Positions 42,641-54,754 of a stretch of 64,000 bases of DNA are shown here, one piece after another. Positions within the stretch are counted from its first letter, which is position 1, and each line of letters begins with the position of its first letter. Under the pieces are notes generated by a model that ran no database searches, was not told the DNA's origin, and worked only from the letters and a program-made list of their open reading frames with translations. The position numbers and the translations under genes were made by a program. The stretch spans positions 497,501-561,500 of the forward strand of contig JARHVA010002005.1 of the NCBI GenBank assembly GCA_037957365.1, in the 5' to 3' direction. The stretch comes from Torreya grandis. Lineage: Eukaryota; Streptophyta; Pinopsida; Cupressales; Taxaceae.

Positions 42641-44349
42641 GTTGTAGGTTTTTAAATGATGTATCCAAGGTAACCAAGGATTTTTATGATGTTTCATGTG
42701 TTTTTTAATGACAAGGACAAAGTGTGCTTCAACATTCTTCTATAGTTCTCCAATGTTTGATGCTAAAATGATAATGACAAAGTGTACTTTAGTGTTCTTA
42801 CATAGTTATTCAATGTTTGAATTGGATAAGAATATGGTGGATGTTATTAATGGTATGGTAAATTTTTATAGACCCTATATTGTGTTAAAAGTTCTTATAT
42901 TTATTATGTAAGTGAAAATAATTCATCAAAGCAGATGAGTGTCTAGGTTTAAGTAGTCATCATGGCATACAATGCTAAGTAAACAGTTTGATTATGTCAT
43001 ATTTCACACACGTCAATTTTATAGGATCATATTTATATATGGATGTATTCCTATATTATAGGTTATCATGTGGTTCAAATTTTAGGTTTAGACATTGAGC
43101 ATAGAAAAAGTTATAATAGTGCAAAGTTGGCCTCTTAAACAGAGTTAACTAAGTTTCTACACTTAGCTAAATTTGTAAGAGGAGATCTAATAGTGAGTTT
43201 TCATCATCAAAATTATGAAATATGATGTCATAAAATTTATTAATTAGCCTTATCTTCTAATATGACTACTTAATATAATTTTGTTAAGTATCCTGGTTGA
43301 CCAAGATAGGTTAGATGAGAGAATGGTATAAATACAAGGCCTAATTGGCCTATTTGGGCGTGTTGTGAGTGTGAGGAGCCAAGAGAAGGAGATAAAATTT
43401 GAAATAGAAGTTAAAATTCATAAAGGACCATTATAGGGTGAATAAGACCAATCATTCTTATCTGATAAAGGTGATGAAGGTGGACACATAGGTCACTAGA
43501 CCTAATAGACCTAGAAGAGGCTGGTTGAGTGAATAAGCCCTAGAGGATGTTTGAAAGAGGTTGAGGGGTGAAAGTTTGGATTCAAGTTAATGAGATGACA
43601 TTTTAAATATAAAGTTTGGATTCAAGTTGATCAAGGTGATGAAGGTGAACACATAAGTCATTGGACATAATGAGCCAAGATGAGACAGATTGAGTGAGTA
43701 AGCCCTAGAGGATGTTTGAGTGAGTGTTCTTAGTGGATGGTTTGAAGAGTGTAATAGGTTGAATATTTTTTCATGAAGTACAAGTCATGTTTTTGATGTT
43801 GTGATAGATTTATTATAGGTTTTTTTGATTGTATGTGTTAATAAATGAAGAGTGATCCAAAAGAGTGTTTTAGATGAATTCTTTGTGTATGCAAGTTTAT
43901 GAGATTGTAAAGGGGAAAGAGAACAAGTAAGAGAATTTAATAATTAGGTGTATAAGACATCATATCATAAGTGGAGATCAAATCAAGGTATTTGGGTTGG
44001 TGCTTAGTTGCCTAGGGAGTTGGTTCCTCTTTATGGGATGGGTGTCTCACTAAATTAAGGGATGAGTGTTCCTTGATCAGTCAGTACTGATCTAAATGTT
44101 GAATATTGTATTTATAGGACTATAGTCCATCTTGTAGGGTTCATTGGGTTTTATCTCCCAAGAGCGTTTCCCACATATATCATGTGTTATGTGCCTCATC
44201 TTGCTATATCTTCCTTGTTCATTACAATAGTTAATTTTTATGCATCATGATTATATGTGTTGAATGTTTAAAAGTTGGGAATTAAATTAGATTATATAAA
44301 ATCACTATTTCACCACCCACCCTCTCAGTGATTTTACCTCTAAAAATAC
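42641..44349 (+). repeat. Copia LTR copy D3 (start uncertain), possibly a solo LTR
   Basis: The right end, CCCACCCTCTCAGTGATTTTACC near 44325, matches the LTR ends at 38581 and 61091. GGGTTTTATCTCCCAAGAG near 44147 matches the R-region words of D1 and D5. A TATA box TATAAATA lies at 43327-43334. Internal duplications are a 60 bp pair (42716 and 42776, GACAAAGTGT) and a 165 bp pair (43470 and 43635, GGTGATGAAGGTG...CCCTAGAGGATGTTTGA). No gag or pol is attached on either side. The 5' edge could be anywhere in 42641-43000. Confidence 0.65.
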
Positions 44350-45600
44350 TCAATTAGGTGAATTAGGTAGTTCATACTCTATGGTATAGATATAGATTAC
44401 ATATATAACATGTTTAAAACAATTTCTTCTCATTATATCTATCAAGAAGTTAATTCCATTACCAAAAAGATAATATAAGTATGGCATATCTACATAGGCA
44501 TGGAAATAATATATGAAAACTATATATTATAAGTAAGCTTCCATTGATAGTTAATAATATATTATATAAAAGTAAATTAGGAGGAACAGTAATGAGGCTC
44601 TATATCGAGAAGTAAATTTCCCTTACCTTACCAAGTAGGGCATAACTAAGTAGGTAACGAAATAAAAAAGATATCTATCAAGAAGAAAGGTTACCTTAAT
44701 AAATATGTCTTAATATAAAGGGAAATTAAATCTAAATTTTGGGAAAGTAATATTCCTTTAATATATATGACTTACTACCTTTATAGCTATATGGAAGGCA
44801 AGTTTCCCTTGATATGTTATTAGGTGAAACAAAGCTAGATATCAAAGGAATGTAATATTCCCTAGACTTTTTCCTTGGCATAGATCAAGTAGGTAGTAAA
44901 AAATCCATCCATAATATTATACATATGATACATCATTTTTAGCATAAGACCAATCTATATCTTGACCAATTCAAACTTGATCCCCTATCTATAATTATGT
45001 TTTGCCATATTTATCTCAATTAGTGACATCCCTGCTTGAGATTAAGGTTAAGTAACTCCAATATATTGGTCAATTTTCAATCCTAAAATTCTAAAAACTA
45101 TGTAGTGACCAAAATGATATAAAAATAATAATTTTTAAATGGTAATTCCTACAACTTTGGAATTGATTGCATAAGATGTAGAGTGGCCCTTATTTTTTAT
45201 CGTTAGCAAAATAAATTTAAAGTCTAAGAATATAAAATGTAATATAAATTAAATATAAACTTATTGTATTTATTTACTAAATATATCCAAATACAAACAA
45301 ATAAAAACCATAAGAAAAAAAATACTATAGATGAAATGGTGTATGCCCTTTGTTAAACATTGTACACCATTAGTACTACACAAGGCACACACCATTTCCA
45401 TTTAAAGTTTTAAAATATTTATATTTCCCTCCAAATAGTACACGTTTTTTTCAAAAGGGTGTATGCCCTTTAGGCTTGGGACCAACCAAAATCAAGTTTG
45501 TTATTTTTTTTTTCTAAAGAATGGCATAGGCCCTTTTGAAACATGTGTATGCCCTTTACAAAAAACATTTATGTTTTTCATTTTTTCCATTTTTTTGTCC
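44350..45600. other. No gene; AAGTAGG-rich words and decayed sequence
   Basis: From about 44370 to 44900 it repeats words seen before D3 (CAAGTAGGGCATA, AAGTAGGTAAC). After that there is nothing recognisable until the copia remnant I. Near 45335-45560, GTGTATGCCCTTT recurs several times, an irregular short repeat. Confidence 0.55.
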
Positions 45601-45965
45601 CCCAACTTTATGCATCCATTCATCATAGTCTTATACATAGGTACAACCGTAATAACCTCATTTCATTGATTTTTTTCATATATTGTACATTGTTTATCAT
45701 AAAACACCACCTTATAGTTATTTTCACATAGCTTTATAAGACTCAACAAATTATGTTTATACTTTATGGTGTAATAAATATCATTAATATATTTCTTATA
45801 TTCTCAAATATTCACCTTTATAGTTCCTTTTTATACATCATCCAAATATTTTTCATCACTAAATTTGATCTTGGATTAAAAATTTCTATCTATTGTGGAA
45901 AATAACTAATCATTCCTTAACATATGAATGGAATAACCTGAATCTAGATACCAAACCTCTTTATG
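45601..45965 (-). pseudogene. Copia remnant I: protease and start of pre-integrase region
   Basis: Minus reading gives EVWYLDSGYSIHMLRND near 45960-45910, the copia protease active site (W.LDSG.S.HM) with the catalytic Asp and S-G intact. A KGTIKVNI flap-like strand and KYKHNLLSLIKLCENNYKVV follow near 45760, the usual link to the GAG-pre-integrase domain. It breaks down near 45640. Integrase and RT are missing downstream. Confidence 0.8.
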
Positions 45966-46309
45966 ATTATTTTTAGATTTTTCATATGAAATGAATAAAT
46001 TACATGGAGAAGCATCCTCATCATTATTATAATGATTATAATTTTGGTCTTAATTTAAATCTTTTAATATACATTACCATTTAAAATGATGATACATATG
46101 GAAATAATATCATTGAATATTTCTCTTAACAAATCTTACTTTACCTCTTTATCTTGAAATTGAATCACCTCTTATTCCTCAGTTTACTCTTGAATATTAT
46201 TAGTATTTTCTTTTCCTTATCCTTGGTTGATTTTATTGTTGTCTTTTATTTATACTTGTTTTCTTTTGTTTCTAGTTATTGTACCTTAAATCTTTTTAAT
46301 ATTTAATTT

Positions 46310-46965
46310 TGAGTAAAAATACTTCTCATCACTTTCTTAAAAAGTGTCTCTTAGTCTTTCTTCAAGGGACATAAGAAATAAAATTAGGTGATCAAACTCA
46401 ATAGTATTCAAATACTTACTTTATTAAATGATGTTGTAAACATGGTTCCACCTTGGTGTTAAAAAAATTAACACCTTTTTCACCACAACCTATTTATTTA
46501 ACATTTCTCAAATATTAACCATATTATTAAACATTCCATTTAATATTACATAGAAGTCACTCACAGTTTCAATTTATTTTATCCTCAAAATCTTAAATTC
46601 TCTCTTTAAAGTTTACAACATAGCCACTTTGACTTGTTGAATACCTTAGTAAGTTTCTTATAGAGTCTTCCAAGCATCCTTGGTTTTACTTAAGAGTAAA
46701 TTATTGGAAATGGGCTCTTATCTAGAGTTACCTTTATATGAAAAAAAATTGTGAGTTATTCTTCTTAGATTCCTTCTTGGAATGTTTATCACTAGTTGGA
46801 ACAATGGTCCAATCACCTGCCTCTTCATAACCAGTTTATAAAACATCCCATAATTATTTTCCTATAAAAAGAGTCATCATATTTATGCTTCTATAATCAT
46901 AGTCATTTATACAAAATTATGTAATAGGAAGAGAGTTAGAGTTTGACATGATAAATAGTTAGAAA
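46310..46965 (-). pseudogene. Copia remnant I: Gag (UBN2-like)
   Basis: Minus reading gives MMTLFIGK, LWDVL, TGYEEAGDWT, then a KNNSQFFFI segment, CLEDSIRNLLRYSTSQSGYV and DFEDKI, then GEKGVNFFNTKVEPCLQHHL. This is the usual order of copia Gag: 'LW..V..G', 'F.I...L', 'AW..L...Y.G..KV', 'E.I.......VL'. Stops are frequent. It lies about 1 kb downstream (on minus) of LTR D4, the right place for a gag leader, but the Gag style differs from element G and its membership with D4 is unproven. Confidence 0.7.
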
Positions 46966-47919
46966 GATATGAAGCAAAAAAACCTACAAACTAAACCTTG
47001 ATTTGATATCAATTAAATATTTTTAATAAATTATAAATAATTTTATTTAAAAAAGACAAAATTTCAATAAAAATAAATCATAACCAATATTCAAACCATC
47101 ATATTCATTCTATTAAATGTTTTTATTCTTCAACTTCTTCTTGTCATCTTTAACAAAAAATAATATAATAGAATGTATATATAAATTGCATATGAACATG
47201 ATTTTTTTTAAATAAATAAAATATTATAGATCTATCTAAATGATAAAATTGAAATCTACTAACATAAAAATAAATAAATCATATCTATAGCCATGCAAAC
47301 ACACTAAATAATTGCATGGATTTATCTAGTGTAAAATTAACACTCAACAACAATTAAATAATTTTTTTAAGGTTCAAATAAATCATAATATTAATATTCC
47401 AAATTATTATTGAGGTGATTAATATATATTTAGGCTAAGATAAATTATAATATAAACTCTATTAACTGTTAGATACCTTTGAAAAAATTTCAATGGCCAT
47501 TTATTTTGAAATATCTAGGCTATAGATAAAATGTATTAAACCACTTAATTGATTTATTAGAGAAAGTGTTAATGGGAATACAAATAAAATTGAAGGTTTT
47601 ATAAATATTATAAAACTTAGATATTTAAATGACTTATTAGTGCTTTATAAAATAATTTTTATCCCCTATGGTTGATAGGTCCATTTTTGAGACAACATAC
47701 TAGGGCACAACCAAATGTGAACAAAAATTTGTTAGAGTGAGATAGTTTGATTATGATAAAAAAAATATATGTATATTTCATAGTTTTTCAAAAAACATAG
47801 GCACAATTTTTTAAGTATGCTTAACATTTGTGATTGTATCTAATCACTTATTATTTTATTAAGTTTTCCAAACCCTACACGATGGTCTTGTTTTAGTAGG
47901 ATGATAGTAGTATTGATGG
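46966..47919. other. No gene; between copia remnant I and LTR D4
   Basis: AT-rich sequence. Near 47895 the minus strand has a weak, mutated trace of an iMet primer-binding site (TATCATCC), too degraded to call. Confidence 0.4.
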
Positions 47920-49430
47920 AAACAAAATGAATATGATGGGAGGGTGAATAAGTATCTTAAAATTTTATTTCAAATGTACTTTAATATTCGTTGAACCAAC
48001 AAAGCAATAAAAAGTTATAACAATGCATAAAGATTAATTCATATGAGCATAACAACTAGAAAACACACACATGAATGGTAAACCCTCAAGGGGAAGATAA
48101 CACACTAATACATAAAAAATTAATAAATTATTATAAGTCAAAATATCAAAATTCATTTAATAACCAACTCCACATGGAGCACCTACCCCAACTAGCTAAA
48201 CACCAACCCAACTAGGCTTTAACAAGCACCAACCCCCTAAATGAATCAACATTGAATCAAAAACATAAAAGCTTTGATCACCTTATAAACACCTTTTTTA
48301 TCATGAAACATATTATTATCACCTTCTTAATCTCTTCTCTCTCTTCTACCTCTCTTAAACTATCTTCTAGGCTTCTTCGCTCAATTAGATCTCTTCAAGA
48401 CAAATTAGGTCATATGACCTTGATATTCATCTATAGTACCCATATTATATATTAATTATAGTTTATATAAACCCATTTTATGGTATAAAATACCTACTTT
48501 AGATACTAAAATTTATATTTCCTTCACTTGCACTCTCACATTCACTAGCTAGATAATTAGGCCTACTAGGCCTTAATTGTATACAATCGACTATCTCACA
48601 CACCTCCTAGTCATACATACATAATTAAAAAATTATATTAACCTTAAAATATTATTATAAAACATTTAATAAATTATTAAATAATTAAAATATGTCATCC
48701 ACAACTTACAATATCAAAACCTCTTTTAGGCCTTAAGGAGACCTATTTCAATTAGGCCTTCATTAGTATACGCTATCCCTTGAACTCCTTGGAAAAATTT
48801 AAATCTCCAAAATTATTGTAAAAGCTTCATATACCACTCAAATAGACCCAAAATTATGTCATTTTATGTCCATGACACTTTTTATCTCTAACCACCACTT
48901 GAAGCACACCATTAGTACTATTCACATTAAGTCTTCACACATACCGAAAGGTCTGTCTTGAATAAGTGGAGGTAAAAGATTATATAGACACATTAAAATG
49001 ACAATAAATAACATAAAATACCTCAAAAATTTCACTAAGGGAATTAGACTCTTCAACTCAGGGCATAGAACCTCAAAAACACTCCTACAACTTGCTCACT
49101 CATAACTACTACTTTTCCTCAAAGACCAGTCATGGTGACTCAGACCTCTAACATATATATGACCAATTTAAAAGACTTATTATCTATGTACATTAACCTA
49201 TACATATATAAATTTTATTCAAATGTAAAAATAATGTATTATAGTGTAAACTACTGGTCTTATAGACTAATGTTTTGACCTTACTACACACAAATCACAC
49301 TAAGTTAGACAAGACATTTTGGCTTCTTCATTTTCACCATTGTACCAAAATTCAAATATTTTATACAAAGTATGAATAGGACATACCTTCTTGTAACAAG
49401 CCACTTAATCTTAAAGATAATGAACCATTT
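47920..49430 (-). repeat. Copia LTR copy D4, 3' LTR of element F
   Basis: It follows the end of F's RNase H and a purine tract. On minus it shows AATAGGTCTCCTTAAGGCCT near 48750 (D5: AATAGGTCTCTATGAGACCT), TTTATATAAAC as a TATA box near 48465, CCCCTTGAGGGTTTACCATT near 48090 (the family's TTTTCCCA block) and an end near 47935 (TTATTCACCCTCCCATCA). It is much diverged from D1, D3 and D5. Confidence 0.6.
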
Positions 49431-52231
49431 GATTATCTCCCCCTAAGTAATTATCTTCTTCAATGATTGGTAAGGGCAGGAATTACACCTAATTCTTATA
49501 TTAGGTGTTCAAATATTACCTTTAAAAGTGGTTTGGTTAAAATGTCTACAATCTAATCCTATGTATAAACATATTCAATTCAAACATTTTGATCAATTAC
49601 GTAATCTCTTAGAAAATGATACCCAATGGGAATGTGCTTAGTCCTTGATTGTATGGCAGGGTTCTTTGAGACACTTATGACACTTGTATTGTCATAATAA
49701 TTAGGGATAGGACCATCATAATACACCTTGTAATCTATTATCATTTATCTCATCCATAGGACCTAAGTACAACATGAAGATGTTGAAATTTACTCAGCCT
49801 CACAAGTGGACAATGCTATTGATGGTTGCTTCTTTCTTATCAATGAAACTAGGTATCCACCTAAGAAGAAATATCCTCCACTTGTACTCTTCTTATCATC
49901 TAGACTTCCTACCTAGTCTGCATCTATATAGGCTATCAAATTGAACTGCTTCTTCATTGACTACCATAAGCTATACTCCATAGTACCCTTGAGATACATG
50001 AGTATCCTTTTGACTACTTGTAGGTGAATTTCATTTGAATCTACTTGAAACCTTCTCACAAGTCCTACGTATTTCATGATGTCAGCTCTAGAGGCAATGG
50101 TGTATATAAAACTTCCAATAATTCACCTATATGGCATTTGATTAACCTTTAGAGACTCATATTTCTTAGTCAACTTACTCCTTATAAGCATAAGTGTATT
50201 AACTTCCTTGCAATATTCCATCTCAAAATTCTTTAACATCTCCCTTATGTACTTGGCTTGTGAAATTAATATACTTTTTAAAAATTGAGTGATTTACAAC
50301 CCAAGAAAGAATGATAGTTCTCAAAGAATGGATATCTCAAACTCTTTCTTCATCACCTCTGTAAATCTCTTGGTCATGTTATCATTATTTGCACTAAATA
50401 TGATGTCATCCACATATACAATTACTATGAAGTGATGGTCATCTTCTAAATTTATTTATATATTACTATCTATAACTTCTCTTTTGATTCCTTGATCTAA
50501 AATATACATATCCAACCTAGCATACCTAACTCTAAGAGCTTGCTTTAGACCATAAAGAGACTTTTGTAATCTACAATCATAGTCCTTATCACTTGATAGT
50601 GAAAAACCCTCAAGTTGATCTATGTATGCGTCCTCTTCCAAATTTCCATTTAAAAAGGCAAATTTGACATCTATTTGGTATATCTTGAACCCTTTGAAAC
50701 TAGCATATGCTAGAAACAATCTAATGGCCTCCAAACTTGTTACTAGTGTAAAGGTCTCCTTAAATTCTACCCATTCAAATTGCACATATCCCTTGCATAC
50801 CAATCAAGCCTTGTTCCTAGTAACTTCTCCATCTTCATTAAACTTTTTTAAACACCCATTTTGTGCTAATGACATTCTTGACTCTAGGCCTAGGAACTAG
50901 TTTCCAAGTTTTATTTTATCTCTATTAGGTCTAACTCCTCATTCACACCACTTATCCAAAAATTTTATTTACTTATTATATAATATTCTTAGGTTTAATG
51001 TTAGATAATAGATCAGCATTCTCTTGATTTATATTACTTACTAATATTCTCCTTGTTTGCATACCTATATTCTTACTACCAATGATTTGAGATTTAGGGT
51101 GATCTATTTGAATCTGCCTTGAGGGAGATTTTGATTAATGTATCTCCTCAAGTTTTTCCTATTCCTCATCAACCTATATAGCCTCTTATTCATTCTTAAA
51201 GTACATATTCTCTAAGTATTCTTTGATTGTGAGTATTATTTCCTTGTCTCATCAATGATCACATTAGTGTTTTCCACTATCTTCTATAACCTATTATTTT
51301 AACAAATATACATTGAGGTCATTAATGAGTATCTTAAAAATATACAATATTCAAATCTAGAATCAATATTTCATAAGTATTCATCATCTCTTTTCATGAA
51401 AAATTTACTCCTAAACACTCTAAAGTGTTCAACATTAACAGATCTACCATTCCATAGGTCGTAAGGAGTATTGTTGCCATTAGTACTTATATGTCCTCTA
51501 TTCAAAATATATATTGTAGTTACTAATACCTCTCTCTAATATCCATTACATAATATAGACTATTAGCATAGTTCTAGCCATCTCTTAAACTATCCTATTT
51601 TTTCTTTCCACTACCTCATTCTGCTGAGGTGTCTTAGCTACTAAGAACTATCTCTTTATTCCACGAACCTCATAGAAGTCATCAAACTCATTAGACCAAA
51701 ACTCTCCTCCTATGTCAAATCTTAGGCATTTGATATTTGCATTCTTCTCATTATCAAAAAGATTCTTGAATGAATTAAACTTGTCAAGATATTTTGACTT
51801 TTATTTCAATAATGTAACCCAAGTCGTTCTTGTGTAGTCATCTATGAGTAAAATGACGTAGATATCTCCTTGAATTCTTTGAATTATTGTAGGCCCATAG
51901 AGATCAGTGTTTATTAACTCCATGGGTATTGTAGTAGAGTAATTCTTATACTTGAACCTTCTTCTATTTTTATTACCATGTTGACATGCCTTGCAAAGTA
52001 TGTTTATAGGTTTGGTGATCTTAGAAATGTTCTTCACAGACTTCTTAGTGCTTATCTTGACCAAATTTTCAAAGTCTAGGTGACCTACAGTTCTATTCCA
52101 TATCCAAATTTCATCCATCATGATTATAAAATCATATCTCCCTATTGATCTCATTCAAGACATATAGATTATTATTAGTCCTCTTAGCATTGTCAATTGG
52201 ACTTCCTAATTTGGCTCTCCTTATATTACAC
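49431..52231 (-). pseudogene. Copia element F pol: integrase, RT and RNase H (SIRE-like)
   Basis: In minus order: a pre-integrase segment (52231-52080: NNNLYVLNEINRE, then GHLDFENLVKIS), integrase zinc and core start (CKACQHGNKN, ELINTDLYGPT, LLIDDYTRTTWV, to 51801), then a poorly kept stretch (51800-50850). The RT runs 50803-50300 (GYVQFEWVEFKETFTLVTSL, EAIRLFLAYASF, IYQIDVKFAFLNGNLEEDAY, SLYGLKQA) with an intact YVDDIIF near 50415. RNase H and tail run 50300-49450 (YLKGTMEYSL, AYIDAD, KKSTSGGYFFL, SRTKHIPIGYHFL, VDILTKPL). RT to tail is largely one frame with a few stops, several TAG for Gln or Trp. Motifs such as LEAIRLFLAYA and QIDVK.AFLNG fit the SIRE/Maximus style. Gag and protease are absent because element E abuts at 52232. 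Confidence 0.9.
49435..49447 (-). promoter_or_regulatory. Polypurine tract of element F
   Basis: Plus ATCTCCCCCTAAG, i.e. CTTAGGGGGAGAT on minus, directly after the pol end and before LTR D4. Confidence 0.65.
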
Positions 52232-52699
52232 CCTCTGTCCAAAAATATAAATGATTTATAATATGCATACACATGATGGATCTAGAAGTGTATATGGAGA
52301 GGAAACCACATAGATAACACAACATAGAGATTTAAGGTGGGAAACCCTCAAAGAAGTGAAAACCCCACAAGTTTATAATTATTCAAATATGAGAAACCAA
52401 TCCAACCCCAATACAATTCCTCTCAATCTCACTTCTTCTCTATACTTTCAAAAAACTCAAATTGAATATGATATTTTAACAATAGGGTAGAAAACCTATT
52501 CATAGTGAAATATTAACGGGTCAATCCATCCTACTATAAACTAATTAATTAATATTTGGTAAATATTAAATAACTATAAGATGATTAATTATTTATTCAA
52601 TGATTATACTTCAAGTTAATAAATAATATATTATTTATTATTTAATAATTACCAAGGCTAAACAACATATATGATAACTTAGGATTAATTATTTTAACA
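52232..52699 (-). repeat. 3' LTR of element E (may extend to 53117)
   Basis: It matches the 5' LTR over its lower half. Two purine tracts fit an LTR start on minus: ATTGAGGGCGAG then TGTTA (near 52700-52712), and CATTGAGGAGGAG then TGTGC (near 53118-53130), the latter right after the pol reading frame. The LTR is therefore 468 or about 886 bp. The truncated 5' copy cannot decide. Confidence 0.7.
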
Positions 52700-52712
52700 C
52701 TCGCCCTCAATC

Positions 52713-53117
52713 CTAAGTGGGAATTAATGCCATAGTGACCTTAAGAGAAGAAATTATACTATGTACATAATTAAAAGATTTAAACACCTTCATCATGCCA
52801 AACATCACCTTTTGAAACAAAAGGAATTATAATCTATACACTACTCAAAAATAAGTTTAGGCTAGCATGATCATGAGACTAAATCCCATAGTTTCTCTTG
52901 AATAATCGTCTAAGCATATTTGGAACCTTTTATAACATAAGGACCTCCATTAAAATTTATGATTTTTAATGTATTGGGGTATGAAATTAAAACTTCCACA
53001 TGAATTTTACACAAATCACATAACTTCCACACAAATTTTACAATTATTTACAATGAGAAGAAGTATAGAGAAAGAGAAGAAACACATGGCCATTACGAAG
53101 TGGAATTGGCATGCACA
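52713..53117. other. Either outer 3' LTR or spacer of element E
   Basis: No coding signal. See the two purine tracts that flank it. Confidence 0.4.
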
Positions 53118-53128
53118 CTCCTCCTCAA

Positions 53129-53350
53129 TGAAAACTCTGAGATGCCCAACATTACATGAAGCTAAAAAAAATGGGTAGAACCAAGTGGTTTTATGAATAT
53201 ATCTACCACTTATTCATCTATAGGACATAACTATATAATGAAAACTCTGAGAGGCCCAACATTACATGAAACTAAAAAAAATTGGAAGAACCAAGTGGCT
53301 TTGTTAATATATCTACCACTTGCTCATCTATAGAACATAAATATATATTA
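53129..53350 (-). repeat. 110 bp tandem duplication at the end of element E pol
   Basis: Copies start at 53129 and 53239 with TGAAAACTCTGAGA(T/G)GCCC and both end in CATCTATAG(G/A)ACATAA. Each encodes, on minus, the RNase H tail (IDEQVVDILTKPLGSSN in the upstream copy), so the protein end is present twice. Divergence between the copies is modest. Confidence 0.9.
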
Positions 53351-54660
53351 ATATCACCATTAAGGATATTCTCTTAGATGAAATGCACATGAACTTCAAT
53401 GTGTTTAGTTTTTTGGTGATGCATTGGATTTTTTACTAGATATACACAACTTTGGTTATCACAATGAAGGATGGTACTCTGAGAAATATCCAAATGAAAT
53501 TCTCCCAACAGATTTTACAATCAAATGGATTTTTTAATAGCTTCCATAGCACTTCTATACTCAACTTCTATATAAGAGAGAGATATAATATGCTGATTCT
53601 TACTTCTCCAAGTGATATCACCTACACCAAACTTACACACATATCTAAAAGTAGATTTGTGATCTAGAGTATAACCAAAATGGTTAGCATCACAATAACC
53701 ATATAAATTATCATTATCAATGGACAAATAAAATAAACCATATTTTTTAGTTCATTTGATATAATAAAGAATATGTTTAGCTAATTTTTAATGATATAAA
53801 TAAGGATCTTACATAAATCTAGAAGCAACACTAATAATATATGAAATATATATTCAATTAATGGTTAGATAAATCAAACTTTCAATAAAATATTTATACA
53901 AAGTAGGGTTAACTTTTTCACATACAGGTTTAAGATCAATTTTAACACCAACCTCAACAGGAGTAGTGGTAGATTTACAATAAAGCATGTTATACTTAAT
54001 AAGAAGATTATGTCCATACTGAGATTGTGATAAAATAATTAATTTTTTATCCTAAAATATAATCATTCCTAAAAAATTATGTAGAATGCCTAAATCAGTC
54101 ATTTCAAATATTTGACTTAGTTTATCCTTATATTTATGAATTAAACTAGTTAGATCACCAGTAATCAACAAATCATCAACATATAATATAATTAGAATCA
54201 AATGACAATTTTTATCTTTAATAAAGAGATCATTATCTAAATAGTAGTTATAAAAATCTAATTATTTGAAAAAATAAATAATGTTAAAATACCAAGATCG
54301 AGGATCTTGTTTTAAACCATACATAGATTTTTCTAACTTATACGTAATGTTATTTGTTAGGATCAATAAAAACTTTAGGTTTAGTCATGCATATTTTGTC
54401 TTCTAAATCACCATTTATAAATGCATTCTTGACATCCATTTGATAGATAACCCAACCATTTTGGTCTCCAAGATCAATAATAAGTCTAACAATACTAATT
54501 TTTACTATAGGATCAAACGTTTCAACATTATCAATCCTATGTTTTTGGGTGAACCCATGAGAAACTAATCTATTTTTAAACTTTTCAATTTTACCAATTG
54601 AATTATATTTGATCTTATAAATCTACCTATCACTAAAAATATTCCTTTTAGGTGGAGGAT
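53330..54660 (-). pseudogene. Element E reverse transcriptase and RNase H
   Basis: Minus reading gives RT: LVSHGFTQKHRID, ETFDPIVK, IYQMDVKNAFINGDLEDKI (54440-54380) and an intact LYVDDLLIT near 54180. The RNase H follows at 53727-53521: LYGYCDANHFGYTLDHKSTF, then VGDITWRSKNQHIISLSYIE and EYRSAMEAI. It ends NPMHHQKTKHIEVH near 53400. The RT middle (54380-53760) is shifted through several frames with many stops. Family motifs are in normal order. Confidence 0.88.
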
Positions 54661-54754
54661 GGATAAGATACCAAGTATAATATTTAATTAATGCATGATA
54701 ATTTGATAACATAACAACATTCCATCTATAATTTTAAATGGTTTATTCAAATGA

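Noticed and set aside
37100..44349. Host genes in the open frames at 38775-39041, 39777-39983 and 42696-42911
   Set aside because: They fall in copia LTR copies, lack recognisable domains and are no longer than expected in AT-rich DNA with chance stops.
49431..52231. Element F as a possibly active copia, because RT and RNase H are mostly in one frame
   Set aside because: In-frame stops, missing Gag and protease, and no paired LTR exclude activity.
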